This document shows, one piece after another, positions 25,393 to 34,085 of a stretch of 64,000 nt of DNA. Origin of the DNA: JAPOQD01 sp964620555 (GTDB taxonomy: Bacteria > Pseudomonadota > Gammaproteobacteria > Pseudomonadales > Halieaceae); assembly GCA_964620555.1 (NCBI GenBank), contig CAZUGZ010000007.1:1-64000 (forward strand), read 5' to 3'. The translations under genes and the position numbers were made by a program. The stretch's first letter is position 1. Each line of letters starts with the position of its first letter. The notes under the pieces were generated by a model that saw only the letters and a list, made by a program, of their open reading frames with translations, searched no databases and was not told the origin of the DNA.

Positions 25393-25644
25393 TCAAATGT
25401 CCACGGGAAAGGAGACGGAGGAATCTTCCGAAATTTGTTCCGAAGCCCGGTAGTCCTGCGCCGCCTCGGCATCCCGGTCCGGATTCTCAGCTTCGGTGGG
25501 CGAGGTCGGCTCGGTTTGCGTCGACACCGGGGTAGTCTCGCTCTCCGCGGCGGGCGTTGCGGTATCCGGCTGGGCCGTCGCCGCCATGGCCAGCACCAGG
25601 AACGCCGATATCAGCGGTACGGAAATGGTTGGTATGAGGGACAT
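25393..25644 (-). CDS. Small secreted acidic protein
   Basis: An 83-residue protein with an N-terminal signal peptide or anchor (VPLISAFLVLAMAATAQ) and a disordered, Thr/Glu/Pro/Ser-rich acidic remainder that ends DSSVSFPVDI. Its start overlaps the upstream stop by one base (TGATG) and its stop is 6 bases before the proton-channel gene, so it is firmly inside the operon. No family is recognised; a small periplasmic regulator or spacer of the channel is a guess. Confidence 0.68.
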   Translation of the reverse strand: MSLIPTISVPLISAFLVLAMAATAQPDTATPAAESETTPVSTQTEPTSPTEAENPDRDAEAAQDYRASEQISEDSSVSFPVDI

Positions 25645-27695
25645 CAGGGTTTCTCCGCGTAGCGGGCTATGCGAAAGCCTACGTCATTGCGGCCCGCTTG
25701 CCCATAATCCCGGAACGATAACCGCAATTCGGTAAAGCTGCCATGGGCCCAGCTTGCGCCGCGGATTACATGGTGATTGCCGGTCTGCGTTCCCAGCGGG
25801 TCCCGCGCCACCGTACCGCGGGTGCTGGCCAGGCTGTATACGTCGTGTACCCATTCCGCCACATTGCCGCCGAGGTCGTAAATACCGTGTGAGTCGGCGG
25901 GGAAACTGGCCACGGGAGCACTGACTGCGTGGCCATCGTTGTAGCCGCTGACGGTGCGACCGGTGATGTAGGCGGCGCTTGCGTCGGCATAGTTGGCCAG
26001 CACCTGCCGGGGCGGAAATTCGTCGCCCCAGGGAAACTTGAGGAGTCCCTGCGGACGGTAGCGGGCCAGCCAGGCCCATTCGGCTTCGCTGGGCAGGCGG
26101 TAGCCCGTGGAGCCGGCGTCAAAGCCGGTTACCACGCCGTCCTCCACCAGGTAGAACGGCGGCAGTTCATCGGCTTCACTGAGCCAGTTGCAGTACTGGG
26201 CGGCATCGTTCCAGCTCACCATCACTACCGGCTGGCGGTCCCGGTTCAGGCCGTTGCCGCTCACCTGCCCGGAATCGTGGGTGGGGCGGAACTTGCGGAA
26301 CTGCCCGTTGCTGACTTCCCGGTAACTGAAATAAAACCGGCGCGTCAGGGATACCGGGTGCAGAACTTCGTTGGCGCGACGGCCCGGTTCCCGCCGGGAA
26401 GCCCCCATGGTGAAGTCGCCGGGGCTGAACAGCCCCAGGCTGGGACCGCCCGGGCTGTCGATTTCCCGCGGCAGTGCCGCCACCTGCGCCTCGGCCTCGG
26501 TCACCAGTTGCACCTGGATAATCTGGTGCAGGTCGGCGCGGGGGGTGAACCGACGCTGCTGGGAACGATAGTCGGCGCGCCGTACCTCCAGGGTCTGTTC
26601 AAACACCGGCAGGCGCAGTGCGCGCGAGCCTCGGCCCTGGCTCACACCGTCGACCAGGATTTCCGCGTCTTCCGGTTGCACCTCGACTCGCACTTCCGCC
26701 AGCTGGGCCGCCAGAACCAGCCGCAGTTCGCGACGCTGTTCCGGTTGCAGGGCGAGCTCCCGATTGACCCGCCTATAGCCCGGTTTGAACACCGCGAGCT
26801 GGTGCCTGTCACCGGGACTCAGCACCAGTGACAGGGGCGTTTGCCCCTGGTACTCGCCATCCAGGGTGACGTTGGCGCGGCTGGGTTCGGTATGCAGGGA
26901 GAGGATGCCCGCCGCCGCCTGCAGGGTGACCTTTGGCAGCACCTGGGCCAACCCGGCACTGACCTGCAGTGTTTGTTGCCAGTCCCGGTAGCCGGGTAGT
27001 TGCAGGCCGATTTGATGTTCTCCCTGGAGGATTTCCAGTTGGGCGGGGGTGCGTCCTGCCACTTCCCCGTCTACCAGCACCGTTGCGGCACTGGGTGTGC
27101 TGTCGATGTGAATAGCGGCCCAGGCCGGTTGCAGGGCCAGCGAAAACTGCTGAAGCTGCCCGCGGCCGCTGACCACCAATGTCGTTTGCAAGGGCAGGTA
27201 GCGCGGCGCATGCAGGGTCATCTGGTGTTCACCGGCGGCTACCGACAACTGCTGCAGGGGGGTGAAACCCTGGCTTTTTTCGTCGATCAGTACCTGGGCG
27301 CCGCTGGGTTGACTGACGATGTCGAGCAGGCCGGGCAGCGGTTGCAGGCGGATGGAAAGTTGTTGCCGGTCCGAGTCGTCAACGGTCAATTCCCGTTGCT
27401 GGGGATAGTAGCCGGGGGCCTCGGCGCGGAGCTGGTAGTTGCCCGGGCGGAACAGGGACCACGGGCCGAGCCGGAAATGCAGACCGCCATCGATCGACAG
27501 CGCGGTATTGGCGGGCTCGACGTCGACGGAGACGGAGCGCGCCGTGAGCAGAAACCACATGGCCAGGACAAACAGCAGCAGCACCGGTACCAGGGTCAGC
27601 AACAGCAGGGAGGGGCCCCGATGCCGGCGGGACGGCGCACTGTCTTCCAGCCGGGTAAACGGTGCGGGCTCTATGACCTCCCCTGACCGCACCAT
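25644..27695 (-). CDS. PEGA-repeat protein with C-terminal formylglycine-enzyme-like domain
   Basis: A 683-residue single-pass protein. A membrane helix at about 30-52 is followed by four to five PEGA-type beta repeats (for example SQPSGAQVLIDEKSQGFTPL, STPSAATVLVDGEVAGRTP and TEPSRANVTLDGEYQGQTPL) to about residue 400. The C-terminal 250 residues form an FGE-sulfatase/SUMF1-like domain: WNDAAQYCNWLSE, YRLPSEAEWAW, PWGDEFP, NVAEWVHDVY and RGASW. In many envelope proteins this fold acts as a ligand-binding module rather than an oxidase; I cannot identify catalytic cysteines with certainty. It is adjacent to the next upstream gene without a gap and could contact peptidoglycan or a surface ligand. 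Confidence 0.88.
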   Translation of the reverse strand: MVRSGEVIEPAPFTRLEDSAPSRRHRGPSLLLLTLVPVLLLFVLAMWFLLTARSVSVDVEPANTALSIDGGLHFRLGPWSLFRPGNYQLRAEAPGYYPQQRELTVDDSDRQQLSIRLQPLPGLLDIVSQPSGAQVLIDEKSQGFTPLQQLSVAAGEHQMTLHAPRYLPLQTTLVVSGRGQLQQFSLALQPAWAAIHIDSTPSAATVLVDGEVAGRTPAQLEILQGEHQIGLQLPGYRDWQQTLQVSAGLAQVLPKVTLQAAAGILSLHTEPSRANVTLDGEYQGQTPLSLVLSPGDRHQLAVFKPGYRRVNRELALQPEQRRELRLVLAAQLAEVRVEVQPEDAEILVDGVSQGRGSRALRLPVFEQTLEVRRADYRSQQRRFTPRADLHQIIQVQLVTEAEAQVAALPREIDSPGGPSLGLFSPGDFTMGASRREPGRRANEVLHPVSLTRRFYFSYREVSNGQFRKFRPTHDSGQVSGNGLNRDRQPVVMVSWNDAAQYCNWLSEADELPPFYLVEDGVVTGFDAGSTGYRLPSEAEWAWLARYRPQGLLKFPWGDEFPPRQVLANYADASAAYITGRTVSGYNDGHAVSAPVASFPADSHGIYDLGGNVAEWVHDVYSLASTRGTVARDPLGTQTGNHHVIRGASWAHGSFTELRLSFRDYGQAGRNDVGFRIARYAEKP

Positions 27696-29192
27696 TCAGA
27701 TGGGCTCCACACAGCGGATCTCGATCACCGGGTTGGACTTGCCGTGGGCCACGGTGAATTCCCTGCGCACATCCCGATAGCCGCTGCGCACCCCCACCGC
27801 GGTATAGCTCCCCGGTCTCAATTCCAGCGTGTGCTGACGGAAGCTGCCCAGCCGGGCCACCCGGTTGATGGTCACTTCGGTCAAATCATCCGATTGCAGG
27901 CTGACGGGTAGCGGGGTGGTGGCCAGGCGCAGGGTTTCCCTTACCTGTGTCAGTTGTCGCTGCAGTTTGGGACCACTCTGCTCAAGTTCGGCAGCCTCGC
28001 GCCAGGTACGCTGGGCCTGCGCCAGCACCTGGCTGTCGGCCAGCCTCTCGGGTTGGTCGACGATGCGTTGCAGGCGCCGTTCCAGGTCCACCCGGGCCGC
28101 ACTGCGAATTTTTCCGGCGCGGGCGAACACCACTGTTTCGTCGATCTCCAGAATGGCCTGGTAGTCGTTCAGTGCCTGCTGCCAGTGCTCTTCGCTCTCC
28201 GCCCTCCGCGCCCCGGTGGCCAGTTGCCCGATGCGGGCCTGGGTGCGGGCCAGACGCGTTTCCTGCAGCGCGCTGGCGGCCTCCGGGGCCTTGGGTCGCA
28301 GCCGCTGGGCAGCCAGAAATTCCCGTTCGCTGCGAGCAAAATCGGCTTGCTCCAGCGCCGCGTAACCCGCGCTCATGGCGCGGCTGAAATCGCGCGTGGT
28401 GATCCTGCGTCGGCTCTCGGCCAACGCCTCGACTACCCTGGGGTGTTGCGGGTCCAGCGCCGCGGCCTGCATCAACAGGCGGTGCGCCTGATCCAGGTCA
28501 GCGCCGGCCGCCGCCGCTTGCTGCAACAACGGCAGCAGCTGTTCCAGTTTTTCCACCCGGGCGAGAGCCTGTACGACTTCGTTGTGCTCCGGCTGCAGCA
28601 GCAGGGCGAGCTGCAAATGCTGCCTGGCCTGCTCGGCCTGACCGGCGGCGATGGCGGCCAGCCCCTGTTGCCAGTGCTCGGCAAATAATTTTTCCGCGCT
28701 GTCGCCGATGGCCAGCAACTGTTCCAGTCCCCGTTGATAACCCGCCGTGGCGGCGGGGTACTGCTGTTGCCGGTACAACTGGTCGGCCTCTGCGGCCACC
28801 GCGAGCGCGGCGGCAAATTCCTCTCCGGCCCACTGTTCGACGTCGTTTTCCTCCAGCCGGAACTGCTCTTCCAGCAACCTGGCCAGGACTTCCTGGGCCG
28901 CTTTGCGCTGGCGCAGCGACTGGGCTTCGGCCCAGGGGGAAAGCTCTGTGGTCGGGGTTGAGCGGGTGGCCGGGTCAACTGCCACGGGTGGTGGAGGCGT
29001 CGCTTCAGGAACCCGCGAGGGCAACCAGAAAACTACCATTGCCACGATCAGCAGCAAGCCACCCAGGGTTGCTGCTACGCCGATTTGCGTACCACGACCG
29101 CGATGGCCGTCGGGCCGGGACGTGCCATCGGCCTGGGCAGGGCCCACCGGGGTAAACTCCACCGGCTCCAGCTTCTGGTTGTGTTCGTCCAT
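27696..29192 (-). CDS. Single-pass membrane protein with TPR-like helical repeats
   Basis: A 498-residue protein: a Pro/Gly-rich cytoplasmic N-terminus of about 35 residues, one helix (VAATLGGLLLIVAMVVFWLP), then a long alpha-helical region with TPR-like pairs (ADQLYRQQQYPAATAGYQRG, AGQAEQARQHLQLALLLQPE, DFARSEREFLAAQRLRPKAPE). The last 70 residues switch to a beta-rich segment (LRPGSYTAVGVRSGYRDVRR), similar to a single PEGA repeat. It abuts the PEGA/FGE gene directly, and the two share the same membrane topology, suggesting a scaffold pair. Confidence 0.8.
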   Translation of the reverse strand: MDEHNQKLEPVEFTPVGPAQADGTSRPDGHRGRGTQIGVAATLGGLLLIVAMVVFWLPSRVPEATPPPPVAVDPATRSTPTTELSPWAEAQSLRQRKAAQEVLARLLEEQFRLEENDVEQWAGEEFAAALAVAAEADQLYRQQQYPAATAGYQRGLEQLLAIGDSAEKLFAEHWQQGLAAIAAGQAEQARQHLQLALLLQPEHNEVVQALARVEKLEQLLPLLQQAAAAGADLDQAHRLLMQAAALDPQHPRVVEALAESRRRITTRDFSRAMSAGYAALEQADFARSEREFLAAQRLRPKAPEAASALQETRLARTQARIGQLATGARRAESEEHWQQALNDYQAILEIDETVVFARAGKIRSAARVDLERRLQRIVDQPERLADSQVLAQAQRTWREAAELEQSGPKLQRQLTQVRETLRLATTPLPVSLQSDDLTEVTINRVARLGSFRQHTLELRPGSYTAVGVRSGYRDVRREFTVAHGKSNPVIEIRCVEPI

Positions 29193-29214
29193 TGCCGGGG
29201 AACGTCAGATAGCT

Positions 29215-30456
29215 TCAACCTGCCGGGGCCTGTTCGTCGGCTGCAGTCGCCTCGTCTGGCGCGACCTGCTTCGCATCCTCCGGCTCGCTCGGCAAACCCA
29301 CTTCCGTGGCGTAGATTTCCCGTAACAATTGTTGCCATTGCCGGTACTGGTCCTGCACGTTTCCGGTGAGGGTGATGCTGCGGTTTTCCAGCTCGATCAC
29401 CTGGGGAGCCACGGCCGTTTCCAGGGAAAGGCCCAGTTCCTCCAGGGCCTGAATGTGGATATCCGTCTCGCTGCGGGCCTGCAGGCCGGACTTGAACACC
29501 ATGGCACCGCCCATGATGCCGACCTGCCCGGCGGTACGGGTACTGCGCGCATCGCCATCCTGAGCCGCGATGCCGGCGAGTACCATTCCGGCCCCGGCCA
29601 CCATCTTGACCAGGGATTCCCGGCGCAATTCACGCAGGGCAACGGCTTCTTCATAGGTCATTTTGCGCCATTCCTGGTAGGGCGCGGTCATCTGGCTCTG
29701 GTAGGAGGAATAGTAGGCCTGCAGGGTGTCGATATACAGGTAATCGCGCTCGCGAATCCTGCGTACCCGCGACAACATGGGGTCCTCTTCCGCCGGCAGC
29801 CGCTGCACGCGGTAGTTGCCTTTGCCATCGACTGCAAGATGCTCGCCAAAGGCTTCGGGAGACATGCTTTGGGCAAAGCGCAATTCGCTGATAATGCGAA
29901 TTTCCACCAGTTGTTCGGGCCTCAGCTTCTGGCGGGCCGACAACAAATCGTTGGCGACGTTGTTGTATATGCTCTGGAAAGGATCCTGGTAGGAACGGAC
30001 GTGGGCCGAGTAACTGTAGCGACTGGCCACGCTCTCGTACTCCCGGTCCAGCCACACCCGGCCGCTGGCATCGCGGGCCACTATGTGCAGTTTCAGTTTC
30101 TCGCCGTGGGAGTTGAGGATGGTTCCCGTCACCAGCAGATCGGAAATCTGTTGCTGGTCGGGCACCACCCGCACCGCCCCCCAGGAGGCACTGCTCTGAA
30201 TGGCTTCCGCCAGCAGCCAGGGCTGGTAGTGCGCTTCCGCCCGCCGCACCTCCGGGTACACCAATTCTTCTTCGTCTGCGTCGGACAGACCCGGGTCGAA
30301 GATGGCGACGCCCACATCGAGCAGCTGATGTTCTTCTACGTGTTCCAGGGTATGTACCCGCGGTACCGCGGTGCGGGTTACGGTCTCGCTGACGCAGGCG
30401 CTCAGCAGCAGACCGGTCAGCAACCAGCCGGCACCACGCAGGGTCGCGCCGATCAT
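29215..30456 (-). CDS. Large unknown lipoprotein
   Basis: A 413-residue lipoprotein with signal LLTGLLLSAC. The mature region opens with VGVAIFDPGLSD and YQPWLLAEAIQSS, then reads VTGTILNSHGEKLKLHIVARD, a pattern like the nucleotide-free lipoproteins that assemble near outer-membrane secretion or flagellar structures, but I cannot name a family. A hydrophobic Gly/Ala stretch occurs at about 285-310 (MVAGAGMVLAGIAAQDGD). The C-terminus is acidic and low complexity. It overlaps the previous gene by 4 bases. Confidence 0.72.
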   Translation of the reverse strand: MIGATLRGAGWLLTGLLLSACVSETVTRTAVPRVHTLEHVEEHQLLDVGVAIFDPGLSDADEEELVYPEVRRAEAHYQPWLLAEAIQSSASWGAVRVVPDQQQISDLLVTGTILNSHGEKLKLHIVARDASGRVWLDREYESVASRYSYSAHVRSYQDPFQSIYNNVANDLLSARQKLRPEQLVEIRIISELRFAQSMSPEAFGEHLAVDGKGNYRVQRLPAEEDPMLSRVRRIRERDYLYIDTLQAYYSSYQSQMTAPYQEWRKMTYEEAVALRELRRESLVKMVAGAGMVLAGIAAQDGDARSTRTAGQVGIMGGAMVFKSGLQARSETDIHIQALEELGLSLETAVAPQVIELENRSITLTGNVQDQYRQWQQLLREIYATEVGLPSEPEDAKQVAPDEATAADEQAPAG

Positions 30457-31616
30457 TTCTTCAGCCCTTTGTAGGTGCGGTATTCATCCCACAGTTTTTC
30501 CCTGAGTTGGGGGTCGGCTTCGCGCATGGCGGCCTCGCGCAACTGCCGTGCCACCACATCGTCGTCATTGCCGTCGGGGATGTCGTCCGGTGGGGGGTAG
30601 ACCCGCGCCTGGGTTGGGAACGCGGTGCCCCCACCGCGGTTGCCACCGCTGCTTGCGCCGACCACGGAGCCGTCAGATGGGTCGGAATCACCGGAGTCAC
30701 CAGTGCCGTATGCGCCGCCACCCGGGCTGGGCGGCATCACCCCGTATTCTTCCTGGCCGGGTGCGGTGCCGTAGGCCGGTTCGCTGTTGGGCTGCGGCAG
30801 TTCCGAACTCTTGGCGGTGTGCCGTATGACCTCCCGCTCCCGCAGGATGAGGTCGTCGAACTTGCCGGTCGATGTCTCCAGGCGCGCATCCAGGATGGCG
30901 ACCTGCTCGGCGGTGGTGGCGGCACCGCCGGAAGCATTGGCGGGGGAAGCTCCAGGGCCGTCGGGGCTTCCGCTGGCGCCGGATGTCCCGCTGGCGCCGG
31001 AACCCGGTGCCTGGCCGGAGTCCATGATATCACTCAGGTCGGGCATGGAATCGTCGAAGACCTCCAGGCTCACTTCCAGCGACAGGTCGCCGTCGGAGGT
31101 ATTGTCACCCAGTGTGCCTTCTCCGGGGGCGTCCGCTGCCCCGCTGTCACTGCCGTCATTGCCCCCGTCCTGGTAGCCGCCACCGGCGTCCGCTGTCGGC
31201 CCGCCCCCACCCTGTGGGCCCGGCATACCACCGGCCGCCGGGGGCTGCCAGACGTCTTCAGCATTGCCCCCCGAACCCTGACTGCCGCCCGTGGAGTTGC
31301 TGCCGGACATCCCGTCGTCGCTGCCCGGCATCCCGGCGCTGCTGCCGGGCATCCCGCCGGCGCTGCCGGGCATCCCACCGGCGCTGCCGGGCATCCCGCC
31401 GGGACCGGAAGAGGAGCCGCCGGATTGTCCGCCCGCGGAGGAGGAGCCGCCGGAGGAGCTGGACCCGGAAGTCGAGGGAGCCGTGGGTGTGCTGGCCGGG
31501 CAGGCAGTCAGCAGCAGGCTGCAGACGACTGCTGTCATCATCATCCGGAACGGGTCCGACAGCAGGCTGTTCCTCGATGGAAAGGGCTTGGCAGGGTGTC
31601 TGGATTCAGAAGGCAT
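30453..31616 (-). CDS. Gly/Ser/Pro-rich low-complexity lipoprotein
   Basis: A 387-residue protein with lipobox SLLLTAC (Cys39) preceded by a long N-terminal extension; an internal start at the MMM cluster (31544) would give a normal signal length. Residues 40-110 are almost entirely Gly, Ser, Ala and Pro, including five tandem heptads of the type GGMPGSA. A mid-section is acidic (SLEVSLEVFDDSMPDLSDIMD), and the last 40 residues are helical and charged. It is likely an extended, disordered outer-membrane tether. It overlaps the upstream gene by 11 bases. Confidence 0.72.
   Translation of the reverse strand: MPSESRHPAKPFPSRNSLLSDPFRMMMTAVVCSLLLTACPASTPTAPSTSGSSSSGGSSSAGGQSGGSSSGPGGMPGSAGGMPGSAGGMPGSSAGMPGSDDGMSGSNSTGGSQGSGGNAEDVWQPPAAGGMPGPQGGGGPTADAGGGYQDGGNDGSDSGAADAPGEGTLGDNTSDGDLSLEVSLEVFDDSMPDLSDIMDSGQAPGSGASGTSGASGSPDGPGASPANASGGAATTAEQVAILDARLETSTGKFDDLILREREVIRHTAKSSELPQPNSEPAYGTAPGQEEYGVMPPSPGGGAYGTGDSGDSDPSDGSVVGASSGGNRGGGTAFPTQARVYPPPDDIPDGNDDDVVARQLREAAMREADPQLREKLWDEYRTYKGLKK
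31296..31400 (-). repeat. 21-base tandem repeat encoding GGMPGS heptads
   Basis: Five consecutive 21-base units inside the Gly-rich lipoprotein gene encode GGMPGSA, GGMPGSA, GGMPGSS, AGMPGSD and DGMSGSN (residues 73-107). Units one to three are nearly identical in DNA, so slippage could vary the length of the linker. Confidence 0.8.
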
Positions 31617-32835
31617 AGCGCATCACCATGTTCTCTGCAGTTACCGGTTCGCGCGCCTCGAGGCGCGGTCGCCACAGGGTTCTGCGTAACAGCCGCAGCA
31701 ACCGGTCGGGGCTGGCCGAGGAATTCTCCTCGTTTACCCACTCGGTGTCGATGGTATCGAGGTCTTTCACGCGTCCCCGCTCGGTAATGGTAAAGGATAC
31801 CTCAACATAGCCACTGATGGGGTCCGGAGCGTCAATTTTCCGGTGATAGTCGCCCAGGGTGGGTAGCCGGACCGGCTCGCTGAAGTGCTGCTGCAGCAAC
31901 CGGGTGCAGTCGTCCAGCGATGTCAGTTCGTCCCAGGCTTGCCGATAGGCTCGTTTGCCGGCGTCCATCCGGCGATGCCACCAGTGCCAGTCGCCCAATT
32001 GCAACAGCGCTTCGGCGGGCAGTGAACTGCCGTCCGTTTCGGTGTGGCTAAGCAACTCGCGCAGGCTAGAGATGACGGCCACTCCTCGCCGATAGTTGGT
32101 GGAGCGCATGACATTGTACTGGTCCCGCTCCGAGTCGCCGGGGTGAATACCGGTGTGCAGGTTGATGCCGCCCTGGACATTCTCTTCGCCATGGACCGAG
32201 ATCAGGTACTGGGTTTCGAGCAGGCCGCCCAGGGGTTCCAGCATTTGCCTGGAATAGTTGCCCTGACTGGCGGAAACATTGTCCAGCACACCAAGGTAGA
32301 GATTCCAGATCCGCAGCAGCCGCTGGTGGGAAGTAGCCTCATCATCGGGCAACAGCAGGTATGCCTGATGCTGCCATTTGGCCTGCTCCAACATGGCTGC
32401 AGACATCTCTGGACTCGCCGGTTCATAGTGCCGGCTCTGTACCCGATAGAGGTAGTCCTGACGTTGGTCGGCGCGCAGAAAGTCGCCGCTGGCGACCAGG
32501 TTGTCGATGAGATGAAAGAGGACGGGGATCTGCTCGGGGCTGTGGAGCCCGTGGTTGACCCGGGACAGGTGCAGCGCTCGCTTGTAGGCCCCGTTGGCCT
32601 GCAGGTACGAACCCTGTCGCTGGTAGGCGATACCCAATTCCAGCAATTGCTCCGAGAGCCCTGGGGCGTAGGTGCCGTGACGGCTCTCCAGGTTGGCTAT
32701 GGCCGCGTGGAAGCGCGGGTCGACGGCGCCGGGCCGGGTGGTCGGCGTTGCGTTGTCTCCGGTGGTGGTGGCCGGGGGCGCTGCCGCCACCGACCAGCAC
32801 ACTCCCAGTAACATCAAACTAACTAGCGGTCTCAC
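31606..32835 (-). CDS. TPR-like periplasmic protein with TonB-C-like terminus
   Basis: First gene of the twelve-gene cluster. I place the start at GTG 32835, which gives a signal peptide (VSLMLLGVCWSVAAA); the longer frame adds an unsupported N-terminus. TPR-like repeats follow (LLELGIAYQRQGSYLQANGAYKRAL). The last 80 residues (SGYVEVSFTITERGRVKDLDTI and LLRRTLWRPRLEAREPV) resemble the TonB C-terminal domain, which binds outer-membrane partners. With a proton channel in the same operon this could be the force-transmitting or docking component. No transmembrane anchor other than the signal is seen. Confidence 0.75.
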   Translation of the reverse strand: MRPLVSLMLLGVCWSVAAAPPATTTGDNATPTTRPGAVDPRFHAAIANLESRHGTYAPGLSEQLLELGIAYQRQGSYLQANGAYKRALHLSRVNHGLHSPEQIPVLFHLIDNLVASGDFLRADQRQDYLYRVQSRHYEPASPEMSAAMLEQAKWQHQAYLLLPDDEATSHQRLLRIWNLYLGVLDNVSASQGNYSRQMLEPLGGLLETQYLISVHGEENVQGGINLHTGIHPGDSERDQYNVMRSTNYRRGVAVISSLRELLSHTETDGSSLPAEALLQLGDWHWWHRRMDAGKRAYRQAWDELTSLDDCTRLLQQHFSEPVRLPTLGDYHRKIDAPDPISGYVEVSFTITERGRVKDLDTIDTEWVNEENSSASPDRLLRLLRRTLWRPRLEAREPVTAENMVMRYAF

Positions 32836-33017
32836 GGGACACCTGTTCGAGTCCAAACTTCCCGTAGGGGTTACAACTTTGACACTGTACCGGTTTATCG
32901 GTTTCCTGTCAGTTCCCGCTCCCTTCGCCACCATCCCTCCCGCCATTGACCTGCCGGGGGCTTTGCGCTCCCCAGTTGCTATACTGTACGCCGGTTTGAA
33001 GCGGGGCGGGACAGACG

Positions 33018-33362
33018 ATGATCGAGCAGCCGCCGCCGGCGCAACCTGCCCGCAGCGATGCTGCCATGGCAGAGTTGGAGCGGCGCTGGCGGCATATCTT
33101 CAACACCTTGCACGGCGGAGGTGAGATTCCGCCCTCCCTGCGCCTGCGCACCGAGGGCATGATGGAGGCCTGCTGCCTGCTGGGCGTGGCTACCGAACAG
33201 ACCCTGTCGGCGGCCATGGCAGAGTGTTACCTTTCCGCGTTTGGGGAGAGCCTGGCCCAGCGTTGGGGTGAGGACTGGAGCAGCCTGTTTCCGTTTCCCC
33301 AACTTCCCGCCTTCGGCCAGCGCGCCCCGGTCTATCCCTCTACCGGTGAGGGCAGCGAATGA
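33018..33362 (+). CDS. Hypothetical protein, 114 residues
   Basis: A soluble, mostly helical protein with a Pro-rich start and Pro-rich end; no signal peptide or known motif. It is transcribed divergently from the twelve-gene cluster across about 180 bases and precedes pdxH. A possible -10 (TATACT, 32980-32985) lies upstream. It may be conserved next to pdxH in relatives, but I cannot tell from sequence alone. Confidence 0.6.
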   Translation: MIEQPPPAQPARSDAAMAELERRWRHIFNTLHGGGEIPPSLRLRTEGMMEACCLLGVATEQTLSAAMAECYLSAFGESLAQRWGEDWSSLFPFPQLPAFGQRAPVYPSTGEGSE

Positions 33363-33446
33363 AAGTGGATCGCCGGCGCAACCCGGGCAGGAGGTGGAAC
33401 CTGTGCCGGTCCCTGCCCAACCCCTCGTCGATGGAGCCCCAGCCGA

Positions 33447-34085
33447 GTGGAAATTGATCAATTTCGGCGCGAATACCTGAGTGCCGGTCTGCGCCGCAAG
33501 GACTTGCGTGAAGACCCGGTCGAACAGTTTGAACTCTGGTTGTCCCAGGTGATAGCGGGTGGCATCACCGATCCCACGGCCATGGTCCTGGCCACCGTGG
33601 ACACCCTGCATCGACCCTGGCAACGCATCGTTTTGCTGAAAGATTTCTCTCGGCAGGGCTTTGTATTCTATACCAACAGAAAAAGCCACAAGGCTCGTGA
33701 CATCGCCGGAAATACCCAGGTGAGCCTGCTGTTTCCCTGGAATGTGCTGGAGCGCCAGGTCATTGTCGGTGGCCCGGCGGAACGGATTTCCGCAGCCGAG
33801 GAGGCCGATTATTTCCACACCCGTCCCCGCGAGAGTCAGTTGAGCTCATGGGCCTCCAACCAGAGTCGCCCCCTGGAATCGCGGGCACTGTTGGAGCAAC
33901 GGATGCAGGAGATGGGCCTGCGCTTTCAGGGTGGCGAAGTACCGGTTGCGCCCGACTGGTGCGGTTTTCGGGTGCTTCCTGAGCGCTTCGAGTTCTGGCA
34001 GGGTGCCGGCCACCGCCTGCACGACCGGTTTCAGTACCGGCGCGGGGAGGAAGGTGGCTGGCTCATCCAGCGTCTGCAACCTTGA
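33447..34085 (+). CDS. pdxH: Pyridoxamine 5'-phosphate oxidase
   Basis: FMN-dependent oxidation of pyridoxamine or pyridoxine 5'-phosphate to pyridoxal 5'-phosphate, the final step of vitamin B6 coenzyme supply. The 212-residue product has the family signature from the N-terminal REYLSAGLRRKDL through the FMN-binding RIVLLKDFSRQGFVFYTN and NTQVSLLFPW, to the C-terminal FRVLPERFEFWQG and HDRFQYRR. The start is GTG 33447, matching the family N-terminus. The 3' end overlaps the convergent cinA by 23 bases. Confidence 0.95.
   Translation: MEIDQFRREYLSAGLRRKDLREDPVEQFELWLSQVIAGGITDPTAMVLATVDTLHRPWQRIVLLKDFSRQGFVFYTNRKSHKARDIAGNTQVSLLFPWNVLERQVIVGGPAERISAAEEADYFHTRPRESQLSSWASNQSRPLESRALLEQRMQEMGLRFQGGEVPVAPDWCGFRVLPERFEFWQGAGHRLHDRFQYRRGEEGGWLIQRLQP

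Noticed and set aside
25644..27695. Functional sulfatase-modifying (formylglycine-generating) enzyme
   Set aside because: No sulfatase gene is nearby and the fold is widely reused in envelope proteins; I call the domain but not the activity.
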